Source: Arcobacter sp. (GTDB lineage Bacteria; Campylobacterota; Campylobacteria; Campylobacterales; Arcobacteraceae). From it: DNA of 64,000 nucleotides. The position numbers were made by a program, and so were the translations under genes. This document shows positions 7,501 through 16,124 of the stretch, one piece after another (position 1 is the first letter of the stretch; each line of letters begins with the position of its first letter). The stretch lies in NCBI GenBank assembly GCA_002869565.1, contig PKUJ01000037.1, positions 1-64,000 of the forward strand, in the 5' to 3' direction. The notes under the pieces were generated by a model. That model did not search any database and was not told where the DNA came from. It worked only from the letters and a program-made list of their open reading frames with translations.

Positions 7501-9555
7501 ATGTCGGAAAATATTTTATCATCTTTGAATGAATCTCAACAAGATGCTGCAAAGCATATTGATGGTTCACTATTAATTTTAGCTGGTGCTGGTTCTGGAA
7601 AAACTAAAACTATAACTACAAGGTTGGCTTATTTAATATCAATAGGTATTGATCCAAGCTCTATACTAACCCTTACTTTTACCAATAAGGCTGCTTCTGA
7701 AATGAGAGAAAGAGCTTATTCTTTAATAGATCCTTCAATGATTAATACTCCACCTCTTCTTTGCACATTTCATAAATTTGGTTTACTCTTTTTAAAATTT
7801 CATATGAGTGAATTAGGAAGAAAGAACTCTTTTATTATAATAGATAATGATGACAAAAAAAGAATTTTAAAATCAATTGATAAAGAGACAACTACCGCAC
7901 TTTTAGTAAGTGAAATTTCAAAATATAAAAATACATTATTAACTCCAAGTGAAGCAAAAACTGCTGCACAATTAAAACTTTATCAACAAATTGCAGATGT
8001 ATATGAAAAATATGAAGCATATTTATTGAAAAATAATCTAGTAGACTTTGATGATTTATTGCTTTTACCATATAGAATTCTAGAAAAAAATGAAAATTTA
8101 GCAAAAGAAACTAGTCAAAGATATCAATATGTTATGGTAGATGAGTATCAAGATACTAATGAATTACAATACAAATTACTTAGAAAACTTTGTACTACTC
8201 ATAATAATCTTTGTGTAGTTGGTGATGATGACCAATCTATTTATGGATGGAGAGGCGCAACTATTAAAAATATCTTGAATTTTACAGAACATTTTGAAGG
8301 CACAAAAGTTGTTAAACTTGAAGAAAATTATAGATCTACAAATACAATATTAGAACATGCAAATCAACTAATTGAACACAATAGAGATAGACTTGGGAAA
8401 AAACTAATTGGTACTAGAACTCAAGGTAATAGTGTAAAAGTATATGAATCCCATGATGAGAATGAAGAGACAAGAAAATTAATAGATGATATTACAAAAT
8501 TAATAGTAAGTGGTGAGTCTGCAAAAGATATGGCTGTTATTTTTAGAGTAAATGCCTTATCTCGTTCTTTAGAAGAAGGTTTTAACAGAGCTGGAATAAA
8601 TTATAGACTAATAGGTGGAATGAAATTCTACGAAAGAGCAGAAATTAAAGATTTGATTGCGTATTTTAGAATACTTACAAATACAACAGACAATTTTTCT
8701 TTAAAAAGAGTTATAAATAAACCTAAAAGAGGAATCGGTAAAACAACAATAGATAAACTTGATGCAAAATCAATTGAACTTAAAAAACCAATTTTTACAA
8801 TTCTAGAAGAATTTGATGCAGATGAACTATCTGCAATTGTTGGAAAGAAAAATTCAAGAACTTTAAAAGTATTTATGGCATCAGTAATGGATTTAAGAGA
8901 TGCCTTAGAAGAATCGAAAATGAGATTTTTAGACTCTTTTGAAGATACTTTTGATTATAGAGCCTCTTTTGATAATGCCCCTGATGGATTTGATAGACAA
9001 GGGAATATAGATGAATTTTATGGATATATAAGAGATTTTTTTATGCAAAATCCACATCTTGATTTAGAAGATTTTTTAAATGAAATAGCCTTAGAATCTG
9101 AAAAAGGTGAGCTTACTGAGCAAGCAGTTTCAATGATGAGTATTCACTCTTCAAAAGGATTAGAATATAAACATCTATTTGTAATTGGTCTTGAAGAAGG
9201 TTTTTTCCCTATAGTTGGTGATGGAAGTGATATAGAAGAAGAGCGAAGACTAGGATATGTTGCTATTACTAGAGCTATGGATAATTTAACTTTGTCTTTT
9301 GTTCATTCAAGATTTTATAAGGGTAAAAGAACAATGCTTTTAAAAAGTAGATTTTTAAGTGAATCAGGTCTAATAAAAGGTTCTTTAACAATTGAAAAAC
9401 ACTCTTCATATAAAAAAGGTGACTTAGTAAAACATAAAATTTTTGGCATGGGTAGAGTTCAAAAAGCAACAAAAGCTGGAAAAGATTTTAAATTAACTAT
9501 TAATTTTAGTGGTACTATTCGTGATATATTATCAAGCTTTGTAGAAAAAATATAA
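7501..9555 (+). CDS. UvrD/Rep-family ATP-dependent DNA helicase
   Basis: A superfamily 1A 3'-5' helicase of 684 residues acting in DNA repair and replication restart. Motifs include LNESQQDAA (Q motif), Walker A AGAGSGKT at 28-35, TFTNKAA, DEYQDTNELQ (motif II), GDDDQSIYGWRGA, LEENYRST, and VSMMSIHSSKGLEYKHLF near the C-terminal helicase domain, then AITRA. The final 60 residues (YKKGDLVKHKIFGMGRVQ) form the Tudor-like tail seen in PcrA/UvrD. It heads a run with truB, ispE and smpB. Whether to call it uvrD, rep or pcrA cannot be decided from the sequence. Confidence 0.95.
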   Translation: MSENILSSLNESQQDAAKHIDGSLLILAGAGSGKTKTITTRLAYLISIGIDPSSILTLTFTNKAASEMRERAYSLIDPSMINTPPLLCTFHKFGLLFLKFHMSELGRKNSFIIIDNDDKKRILKSIDKETTTALLVSEISKYKNTLLTPSEAKTAAQLKLYQQIADVYEKYEAYLLKNNLVDFDDLLLLPYRILEKNENLAKETSQRYQYVMVDEYQDTNELQYKLLRKLCTTHNNLCVVGDDDQSIYGWRGATIKNILNFTEHFEGTKVVKLEENYRSTNTILEHANQLIEHNRDRLGKKLIGTRTQGNSVKVYESHDENEETRKLIDDITKLIVSGESAKDMAVIFRVNALSRSLEEGFNRAGINYRLIGGMKFYERAEIKDLIAYFRILTNTTDNFSLKRVINKPKRGIGKTTIDKLDAKSIELKKPIFTILEEFDADELSAIVGKKNSRTLKVFMASVMDLRDALEESKMRFLDSFEDTFDYRASFDNAPDGFDRQGNIDEFYGYIRDFFMQNPHLDLEDFLNEIALESEKGELTEQAVSMMSIHSSKGLEYKHLFVIGLEEGFFPIVGDGSDIEEERRLGYVAITRAMDNLTLSFVHSRFYKGKRTMLLKSRFLSESGLIKGSLTIEKHSSYKKGDLVKHKIFGMGRVQKATKAGKDFKLTINFSGTIRDILSSFVEKI

Positions 9556-9575
9556 AATATTTAATTAGATAGAAA

Positions 9576-10427
9576 ATGCAAAAAAAATTTTACGATAGCA
9601 AACCTCTTAATAAATTATTAGTTGTTAACAAGCCTATGTTTAGAACTTCTAATTCTTATTTGAATCAAATAAAAAGAAAATATAAAAATAAAAAAGCAGG
9701 ATTTAGTGGAACACTTGATCCTTTTGCTTGCGGATGTCTAATTGTTGCTTTTGGACAATATTCAAAACTTTTCAACTATATGCAAAAAACACCTAAAACT
9801 TATCGAGCGGTTGTTTGGTTAGGAGCTACTTCGGAGTCTTTGGATACAGAAAATATTATTGATATAAAAGATGAAAAAAGAATAGATGAAAATCTTTTAA
9901 AAGAAGAGATTAAAAATTTAATAAAAACCCATGAATATTATCCACCAAAATTTTCTGCAAAAAAAATAGATGGAAAAAGAGCATATGATTTAGCTAGAGA
10001 TGGCAAAGAGTTTGAAATGAAATAATCTTCAATGACAATTTCTGAAACGAAATTTATTTCATATAGACATCCATTTATAACTTTTGAAGTAAGGGTTAGT
10101 GAAGGCTCATATATAAGAAGTTTAGCTCAAATATTACTTGAAAAATTAAATGTAAAAGGAACTCTTTCTTATTTAAATAGATTAAATGAAGGCAAATTTT
10201 ATTTTGAAAATGATAAAGATTTGAATCCATTAGACTATATTGATTTAGAAGAAAATATTTATTCTGGAGATAAAAACTATTTTCAAGATGGAAAAATAAT
10301 TTCAATAAACTTTTTAGATAAAAAAGCAGATGGAGATTACATAATTAGATTTGATGATTTTTTTAGTATAATCCAAATAAAAGAGAATGAAGTTAAATAC
10401 TTATTAAATAAGGTTATGTTGAGTTGA
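9576..10427 (+). pseudogene. truB: tRNA pseudouridine(55) synthase TruB, split by an in-frame TAA
   Basis: TruB makes pseudouridine 55 in the T-loop of tRNAs. Codons 1-149 carry the catalytic region, AGFSGTLDPFACGC with nucleophile Asp48. The frame stops at TAA 10023-10025 after KEFEMK and then continues unchanged (10026-10427) with SSMTISETKF, HPFITFEVRVSEGSYIRSL and the C-terminal part. The pieces are in the same frame, so one base change created the stop; no indel is needed. The codon at the stop is not in a conserved block, so the lost residue is unclear. The end overlaps the ispE start (TTGA). An A8 run follows the start codon. As written it would give a truncated protein. Confidence 0.9.
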
Positions 10428-11188
10428 CAAAAAAATCATATGCAAAAGTAAATATTTTTTTAAAAGTTGCAGGGAAACGTGACAATTATCATGAATTAGT
10501 GTCACGTTTTGTGCGAGTACACTCTTTATATGATGTGATTACATTTGAAAAAAAGAGTTGTGATGGTTTTACTCTTATAGGTAACTTTGGCTGTGAAACT
10601 AAAAAAAATACAATTTATAAAGCATATGAGATTTTAAAAGAACTATCATCTGGTGTTGAAGATTATTTTAAAAAACATTCTGTAAATGTAGAAAAAAATA
10701 TACCAGAATTTGCAGGGTTAGGTGGTGGAAGTTCAAATTGTGCAACATTTATGATAATGGTAAATGAAGTATGTAATTTAAATCTTTCAAAAGATGAATT
10801 ATCAAAGATTGCGGTAAACATTGGTGCTGATGTTCCTTTTTTCGTTTATGAATATGATAGTGCAAATGTTACAGGAATTGGTGAGATAGTTGAAAAATAT
10901 GATGAAGAGATTTTAGATATTGAAACTATTACACCTCATATAGAGTGTAATACAGGAGAAATTTTCAAGACATTAAGAAATAAATTTTATAAAGAAATCA
11001 GTTTTGATGATAAAATGAAATTATTAAACTTAAATTCAAAGGAAATACTTAAAACTTTAGATATTAATGAGGCAAATGATTTATATGAACCTGCAAAATT
11101 TGTATATCCTAAGTTAAGTGAATATGACAAAAATAATTGGTACTTTAGCGGAAGTGGAAGTTCATTCTTTAAGGTAAATTATGAGTAA
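10424..11188 (+). CDS. ispE: 4-diphosphocytidyl-2-C-methyl-D-erythritol kinase
   Basis: A GHMP kinase of the non-mevalonate (MEP) isoprenoid pathway, 254 residues. It begins [18 protein letters not shown], the typical IspE lysine/asparagine strand, and has the ATP loop [12 protein letters not shown] (about 96-107) and IGADVPFF. The start is TTG at 10424, overlapping the truB stop as TTGA, so translation is probably coupled to truB. A premature stop in truB could therefore lower ispE expression if it is real. ispH, from the same pathway, lies at 39-40 kb. In Helicobacter and Campylobacter I recall csrA just before ispE; it is absent here. Confidence 0.95.
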   Translation: MTKKSYAKVNIFLKVAGKRDNYHELVSRFVRVHSLYDVITFEKKSCDGFTLIGNFGCETKKNTIYKAYEILKELSSGVEDYFKKHSVNVEKNIPEFAGLGGGSSNCATFMIMVNEVCNLNLSKDELSKIAVNIGADVPFFVYEYDSANVTGIGEIVEKYDEEILDIETITPHIECNTGEIFKTLRNKFYKEISFDDKMKLLNLNSKEILKTLDINEANDLYEPAKFVYPKLSEYDKNNWYFSGSGSSFFKVNYE

Positions 11189-11654
11189 AAAAGAGATAAA
11201 GAAAAATTTAGTTTTTAAAAATAAAAAAGTATTCCATGACTATATCATTTTGGATACTTTTGAAGCAGGAATTGCTCTTGAAGGTAGTGAAGTAAAAGCA
11301 GTTCGAGATAGTAGAGTTAATTTGAAAGATTCTCATATAAGAATTATCAAGAATGAGTTATTTGTTTTAAACATGCATATTACACACTTAAGTACGGCCC
11401 ATACAACTTATCGACCAGATGAAAGACGAGATAGAAAACTTCTTATGCATCGTAAAGAGATTGATAAGCTTTTTACCAAAGTGACAAAAGATGGTATAAC
11501 AATTGTGCCAATAAAATTATATTTTAATTCTAAAAATATGCTAAAAATGCAAATTGCTACTGCACAAGGTAAAAAGCTTCACGATAAAAGAGAAGACCTA
11601 AAACAAAAGACGATGAAACGAGAAACTGAACAAGCTTTGAAAAATTACAGATAG
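11181..11654 (+). CDS. smpB: SsrA-binding protein SmpB
   Basis: Binds tmRNA and delivers it to stalled ribosomes in trans-translation. The 157-residue length is standard. Conserved segments are [36 protein letters not shown] and the basic C-terminal tail ([19 protein letters not shown]) that enters the decoding site. It overlaps the end of ispE by 8 nt and is the last gene of this operon. An inverted repeat (GATAGTATAA / TTATACTATC, about 11651-11705) with an inner CTTAT/ATAAG hairpin spans its stop and may stabilise or end the transcript, although no U-run follows. Confidence 0.95.
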   Translation: MSKKEIKKNLVFKNKKVFHDYIILDTFEAGIALEGSEVKAVRDSRVNLKDSHIRIIKNELFVLNMHITHLSTAHTTYRPDERRDRKLLMHRKEIDKLFTKVTKDGITIVPIKLYFNSKNMLKMQIATAQGKKLHDKREDLKQKTMKRETEQALKNYR

Positions 11655-11791
11655 TATAAGAAGTACTTATGAATTATAAGCTTAAAATGAATAATTTATA
11701 CTATCAATATTAAATTAAACTTAAATTTTTTTATTTGTTAAATTAATTAAAATATGTGTTAATTTTTTGTTAAATTTAAGTTTTTCTCAGG

Positions 11792-11824
11792 TATTATGTG
11801 ACTGATAAGTGACAAAAAAGTGAC
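11792..11824 (+). promoter_or_regulatory. ccoN promoter region: -10 element and three GTGAC repeats
   Basis: TATTAT at 11792-11797, preceded by a T-rich stretch, is a plausible -10 box for the cbb3 operon. It is followed by three GTGAC direct repeats starting at 11798, 11809 and 11820, each 11 nt apart. The spacing of about one helical turn suggests a tandem regulator site or an RNA element near the 5' end of the transcript. No clear FNR-type TTGAT-N4-ATCAA box was found. Confidence 0.4.
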
Positions 11825-11852
11825 TTGTAAAAAAATTAGTAGGAGGAGATTG

Positions 11853-13319
11853 ATGCAAAACGGTGCACAAATCGAGTATGATTACTCAATAACAAAAGCC
11901 TTTACATTTGCAACAATTCTGTTTGGTATCATTGGTATGACAGTTGGTGTCGTATTAGCGTTTCAATTGGCGTTTCCTGAGTTAAATAACTTAGCAGGGG
12001 AATATGGTACTTTCAGTAGATTAAGACCTTTACACACTAACGGTGTAGCATTTGGTTTTACTCTAAGTGGTATTTTTGCTTGTTGGTATTACATCGGGCA
12101 AAGAGTATTAAAAGTTTCATTAAAAGAATCACCATTTTTAATGGGTGTGGCGAAATTACATTTCTTACTTTACTTCATTACAATTCTTTTAGCTGTTGTA
12201 ACTCTATTTATGGGTATAACAACTTCAAAAGAATATGCAGAATTAGAGTGGCCATTAGATCTTTTAGTTGTAGTTTGGTGGGTTTTATGGGGAATTTCTA
12301 TTTTTGGTCTTATTGGGATTAGAAGAGAAAGAACTTTATACATCTCTATATGGTATTTCATTGCATCTTTTATTGCAGTTGCTATGTTATACTTATTTAA
12401 TAATATGGAAGTACCTACAGCATTAGTATCTGGACATGGTTCATTACTACATTCTGTTTCTATGTATGCTGGTACAAATGATGCCTTAGTACAGTGGTGG
12501 TATGGACACAATGCTGTTGGTTTTGTATTTACTGTTCCAATTATTGCTATGATTTATTATTTCTTACCAAAAGAGTCTGGACAAAATGTTTATTCTTATA
12601 AGTTATCAATCTTAGCTTTCTGGGGATTATTATTTGTTTATTTATGGGCTGGTGGACATCACCTTATTTATTCAACTGTTCCAGATTGGATGCAAACTAT
12701 GGGTTCTGTAATGTCAATTGTTTTAATTTTACCATCATGGGGATCAGCTATTAATATGCTTTTAACAATGAAGGGTGAGTGGCAACAATTACAATCAAAT
12801 ACACTAATTAAGTTTATGATTTTAGCATCAACATTCTATATGTTATCAACAATTGAAGGACCAATTCAGTCTATTAAATCTGTTAATGCTATTGCACACT
12901 TTACTGATTGGATTCCAGGTCACGTTCACGATGGTGTTCTTGGTTGGGTTGTATTTATGGTTATGGCTGCATTATTTCACATGGCACCAAGAATGTATGG
13001 AAGAGAGATTTATTCTAAATCTTTAATGGATACTCAATTCTGGTTACAAACAACTGGTATTGTTTTATACTTTACATCTATGTGGATTGCTGGTATTACT
13101 CAAGGTATGATGTGGAGAGCATATGATGAATATGGTTCATTAGTTTACTCTTTCATTGATACAGTTACTGTATTACAACCATATTATACTATTAGAGCTG
13201 TTGGTGGGTTATTATACCTAATTGGATTCTTTATGTTCTCATACAACATGTACAAAACTGCAACTGCAGGTAGAGTACTTGATAAAGAACCAACAAACGC
13301 TACTCCTGTAGCTGCGTAA
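11853..13319 (+). CDS. ccoN: Cytochrome c oxidase, cbb3-type, subunit I
   Basis: Catalytic heme-copper subunit of the high-affinity cbb3 oxidase in the cytoplasmic membrane; reduces O2 to water and pumps protons under microaerobic conditions. The 488-residue protein is highly hydrophobic (about 12 helices). It contains the low-spin heme ligand region LRPLHTNGVAFGF, WWYGHNAVGFVF and YYFLPK of the copper/heme b3 site, GGHHLIYSTVPDW and PGHVHDGVLGW. I take the ATG at 11853 because GGAGGAG is directly upstream; the in-frame extension from 11820 has no support. First gene of ccoNOQP. Confidence 0.97.
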   Translation: MQNGAQIEYDYSITKAFTFATILFGIIGMTVGVVLAFQLAFPELNNLAGEYGTFSRLRPLHTNGVAFGFTLSGIFACWYYIGQRVLKVSLKESPFLMGVAKLHFLLYFITILLAVVTLFMGITTSKEYAELEWPLDLLVVVWWVLWGISIFGLIGIRRERTLYISIWYFIASFIAVAMLYLFNNMEVPTALVSGHGSLLHSVSMYAGTNDALVQWWYGHNAVGFVFTVPIIAMIYYFLPKESGQNVYSYKLSILAFWGLLFVYLWAGGHHLIYSTVPDWMQTMGSVMSIVLILPSWGSAINMLLTMKGEWQQLQSNTLIKFMILASTFYMLSTIEGPIQSIKSVNAIAHFTDWIPGHVHDGVLGWVVFMVMAALFHMAPRMYGREIYSKSLMDTQFWLQTTGIVLYFTSMWIAGITQGMMWRAYDEYGSLVYSFIDTVTVLQPYYTIRAVGGLLYLIGFFMFSYNMYKTATAGRVLDKEPTNATPVAA

Positions 13320-13333
13320 GAAGGAGGGTAATT

Positions 13334-14017
13334 ATGTTTCATTGGTTTGAACAAAGACCGTTTTTCTTTGCGGTATTAGTATTTATATTTATTGCATTTG
13401 CAGGTATTATTGAAGTAATCCCTGATTTTGCTAAACAATCAAGACCTACAGTTGGTACAAAACCTTATACTGTATTAGAGTTAGCGGGTAGACAAGTTTA
13501 CATTAAAGATTCTTGTAATGCATGTCACTCACAATTAATTAGACCATTTAAATCAGAAACTGATAGATATGGTATGTATTCATTATCTGGTGAATATGCT
13601 TATGATAGACCATTTTTATGGGGATCAAAAAGAACTGGTCCAGATTTAATGAGAGTTGGTAACTACAGAACAACAGATTGGCATGAAAACCATATGATGG
13701 ATCCTGCTTCAGTTGTTCCAGGTACAGTTATGCCTGCATACCCTCATCACTTTACTAATATTGCTGATTTAGATACAGCATATGCAGAAGCTTATACAGT
13801 TAAAACTGTATTTAATACTCCATATGATGTAGATTTAAATGGTGATGGGAAAGTTGATGTTGAATTAGGTGAACATGCTACTGCAATTGCTAAAGCAAAA
13901 AAAGATGCTATGGCAATCGCTGCTGATATGAAAAATCAAGCTGTGAAAGATGCCGTTGCAAACGGTCAAGTTCCTGAAATAGTTGCATTAATTGCATATT
14001 TAAATTCTTTAAAATAA
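13334..14017 (+). CDS. ccoO: Cytochrome c oxidase, cbb3-type, subunit II (monoheme)
   Basis: Membrane-anchored c-type cytochrome of the cbb3 oxidase, 227 residues. One N-terminal transmembrane helix (about 9-29) is followed by a periplasmic domain with the heme c motif CNACH at 61-65 and the distal Met region VVPGTVMPAYPH. YDRPFLWGSKRTGPDL is the characteristic CcoO block. It is 14 nt after ccoN with a strong AGGAGGG site. A stretch DLNGDGKVDVELG near residue 166 resembles an EF-hand-like loop, an insertion whose relevance is unclear. Confidence 0.97.
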   Translation: MFHWFEQRPFFFAVLVFIFIAFAGIIEVIPDFAKQSRPTVGTKPYTVLELAGRQVYIKDSCNACHSQLIRPFKSETDRYGMYSLSGEYAYDRPFLWGSKRTGPDLMRVGNYRTTDWHENHMMDPASVVPGTVMPAYPHHFTNIADLDTAYAEAYTVKTVFNTPYDVDLNGDGKVDVELGEHATAIAKAKKDAMAIAADMKNQAVKDAVANGQVPEIVALIAYLNSLK

Positions 14018-14026
14018 GAGGTTGAA

Positions 14027-14251
14027 ATGGATCACGAAACGTTATTAACGATACAAGGTTATGCAAAGTTTTTCTTAATTTTGGTTGTTTTTATTGTATT
14101 TTATTCTTATGCATATTCTATTTACAAACGTGATAAAAAAGGTGAAAGAGATTTTGAAAAATATTCAAATTTAGTTCATGATGATGCTATAGAATGTGAT
14201 CCTCTCGAAAAAAGAAAAGAAGAAATAGAAAATAAAGAGAAGGAGAAATAG
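14027..14251 (+). CDS. ccoQ: Cytochrome c oxidase, cbb3-type, CcoQ subunit
   Basis: A 74-residue protein with one transmembrane helix (about 12-32) and a charged cytosolic tail ending in Lys/Glu repeats. Small size, the FYSYAYSIYKRDKKGERDFEKYSNLV segment and position between ccoO and ccoP identify the CcoQ (FixQ) subunit, which stabilises the complex. Confidence 0.9.
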   Translation: MDHETLLTIQGYAKFFLILVVFIVFYSYAYSIYKRDKKGERDFEKYSNLVHDDAIECDPLEKRKEEIENKEKEK

Positions 14252-14252
14252 T

Positions 14253-15143
14253 ATGAAATCTATGGTTATAGGTGGAATTATTCTTATCGTCGCTTTAATC
14301 GCAGGAACTTACTTTGTAGCAGGTGATGCTTTTGATACAGACGATTATATTAACAGTTTAACAATGCTTGGAGCTGTTGCAATTCTTGTAATTACAGTAT
14401 TTGTAACACTAAAGTATATTAATAAAATGAAAAATGACACAGCTAGTGGTGAATTAGCTGAAGAGAGATGGGATGGTATTGGAGAATATAAAAATCCAAT
14501 TCCAACAGGATGGGGATTAGCATTTATTGGAACAATTGTTTGGTTACTATGGTACTGGACAGTTGGTTATCCAACAAATGGATTTTCACAAATTGGTCAA
14601 TGGAATCAAGAAGTTAATGAGTATAATGCAAAATTTTCTTCTAAATGGGAAAACCCAACTAATGATACTTTGGTAGCAATGGGTGAATCTACATTTTTAG
14701 TACAGTGTGCACCTTGTCATGGTGTTGATGCAGAAGGTATTCAAGGGAAAGCTCAAAACTTGACTACAAGAATTACAAAAGCATCGGTTGAATATGTAAT
14801 TAAAAATGGTTCAAACAATCTTAAAACTGCATATCCGGGTGGAATGCCTCCTATGATGTTGACAGAAGCTACAGATATTGATGCAGTTTCTTCATATATT
14901 GCAGGTGGATTCAAAGGTGAGCAACCTGCATCTTTTGCAGTTTGTGCTGGATGTCATGGTATAGATGGTAAGGGTATAGCTTTTGTTGGTCCTAATTTAA
15001 AAGAATATGATGATTCACTTGTTACCTCAGTTTTAACTGATGGTAAAAAAGGTGATATTGGTATTATGCCAAGTTTCAAAGGTAGATTAAACCCTACTCA
15101 AGAAAAAGCACTTGCTGCTTATATTAGAAATTTAGGAGAGTAA
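14253..15143 (+). CDS. ccoP: Cytochrome c oxidase, cbb3-type, subunit III (diheme)
   Basis: Diheme cytochrome c that accepts electrons for the cbb3 oxidase. The 296-residue protein has hydrophobic helices near residues 3-22, 36-54 and 88-105, then two cytochrome c domains with CAPCH at 152-156 and CAGCH at 231-235. Distal Met candidates lie in GGMPPMM and GIMPSF. DGIGEYKNPIPTGW is the FixP N-terminal signature. An extra N-terminal helix relative to FixP of alphaproteobacteria fits Campylobacterota proteins as I recall them. Confidence 0.97.
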   Translation: MKSMVIGGIILIVALIAGTYFVAGDAFDTDDYINSLTMLGAVAILVITVFVTLKYINKMKNDTASGELAEERWDGIGEYKNPIPTGWGLAFIGTIVWLLWYWTVGYPTNGFSQIGQWNQEVNEYNAKFSSKWENPTNDTLVAMGESTFLVQCAPCHGVDAEGIQGKAQNLTTRITKASVEYVIKNGSNNLKTAYPGGMPPMMLTEATDIDAVSSYIAGGFKGEQPASFAVCAGCHGIDGKGIAFVGPNLKEYDDSLVTSVLTDGKKGDIGIMPSFKGRLNPTQEKALAAYIRNLGE

Positions 15144-15144
15144 G

Positions 15145-15384
15145 ATGGCTGGAAATTCTCAAATGAATGATAATGAAAGAGGATTATTTTCTCTTCTTCA
15201 TGGGATTACAGGAATGTTGATTGCAACTGTTTTACTATTATCTATTTTAGGAGTTTTAACTTACTTTTCTGTTGTTACTCAACAAAATGAAGCTCAAAAC
15301 TTTTATAAAATAAATCAAGATTTAAATGGTTTAAAATTTAATAGTGCGGACAATGCAAAGCACTACGAATTAGTTGGAAAATAA
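15145..15384 (+). CDS. DUF4006 family membrane protein
   Basis: A 79-residue protein with one transmembrane helix (about 17-40) starting 1 nt after the ccoP stop. The block NDNERGLFSLLHGITGMLIA matches what I recall of DUF4006, a Campylobacterota-specific family encoded next to ccoP. Its tight coupling to ccoP suggests a role in cbb3 assembly or stability, but no function is established. Confidence 0.8.
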   Translation: MAGNSQMNDNERGLFSLLHGITGMLIATVLLLSILGVLTYFSVVTQQNEAQNFYKINQDLNGLKFNSADNAKHYELVGK

Positions 15385-15393
15385 GGATAAATT

Positions 15394-15486
15394 ATGGATA
15401 AAATTATAGGACTTTTACTTTTAGTTTCGGCAGCATTATCTGCATATTTATCTTTCTTTGATTCAGCAAGAGTATTTGTAGGTTAA
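15394..15486 (+). CDS. 30-residue single-helix membrane peptide in the cco operon
   Basis: A small ORF with ATG at 15394, preceded by AAGGATAAATT, and TAA at 15484-15486. The product is almost entirely one hydrophobic helix (IIGLLLLVSAALSAYLSFF) with a short MDK start and a DSARVFVG tail. The next gene starts at the last base of its stop codon (TAATG), so the ORF is embedded in a translationally coupled row. Such peptides are often accessory subunits of terminal oxidases (for example CcoM, CydX); a cbb3 role is inference. Confidence 0.65.
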   Translation: MDKIIGLLLLVSAALSAYLSFFDSARVFVG

Positions 15487-16112
15487 TGTTTAGTTCTAAC
15501 TATTTAAAAGTAGCAGTATTTTCGCTGCTACTTTTTTTATCTTCTTATACATATGCTACTACTTTTGTCTTAAGTGATGATGGACTTATTGATGAAAGAA
15601 CAATTACTAAAATAGAAGAAATTGGAAATGAAGCTCAATCTAAACTAGGTGTAAATATATTTGTTTATATAAAAAATTCACTAGGATTAGAACAGGGGAT
15701 ATCAACAAAAGATAAAATTAAATATATAAAAAAGTATGAAAATGATATTACTAATAGCTTAGTAAAGCCATATGTATTATTAACAATGGCGGTTGATGAC
15801 ACCCATGTAAATTTAATTGTATCTTCAGAATTTGAAAAAGTTATAGATAAAAATGAAATCTTAAACGGATATGTTGTACCATTACTGGCTTCAAAAGATA
15901 AAAATTCAATTTTTTCAAAAGTAAGTGCTTCTGTTTTAAATGGATATGCTGCAATAGCTGATGTAATAGCTGATTCTAAAGATATAAAATTAGAAAGTAG
16001 TATTGGAAGCTCTGGAAAAATTGCGGGAACTGTATGGAAAGTACTTATGTATACACTTATAGTTGTTGGATTATTACTTTATGTCTTTGCAGTTTTAAAA
16101 AGAAAAAAATAG
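15486..16112 (+). CDS. TPM-domain-like membrane protein of unknown function
   Basis: A 208-residue protein with an N-terminal signal peptide (VAVFSLLLFLSSYTYA), a periplasmic domain (FVLSDDGLIDERTITKIEEI ... LGVNIFVYIKN ... PYVLLTMAVDD) and a C-terminal helix (about 184-203) with a KRKK end. The arrangement 'ends before a helix, then a strand in -NIFVYI-' resembles the TPM (TLP18.3/Psb32) fold, though a DGSGLL-like core is weak. It overlaps the previous micro-ORF by one base (TAATG) and precedes fixH, so an accessory role in the oxidase operon is possible. Function is unknown. Confidence 0.6.
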   Translation: MFSSNYLKVAVFSLLLFLSSYTYATTFVLSDDGLIDERTITKIEEIGNEAQSKLGVNIFVYIKNSLGLEQGISTKDKIKYIKKYENDITNSLVKPYVLLTMAVDDTHVNLIVSSEFEKVIDKNEILNGYVVPLLASKDKNSIFSKVSASVLNGYAAIADVIADSKDIKLESSIGSSGKIAGTVWKVLMYTLIVVGLLLYVFAVLKRKK

Positions 16113-16124
16113 GATTTTACATAT

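Noticed and set aside
9579-9588. A8 run at the start of truB as a slippage site
   Set aside because: A8 is moderate in an AT-rich genome and the frame continues correctly; the interruption of truB is a separate stop codon.
9576-10427. Frameshift explanation for truB
   Set aside because: Both halves lie in the same frame with exactly one stop codon between them, so no indel is needed.
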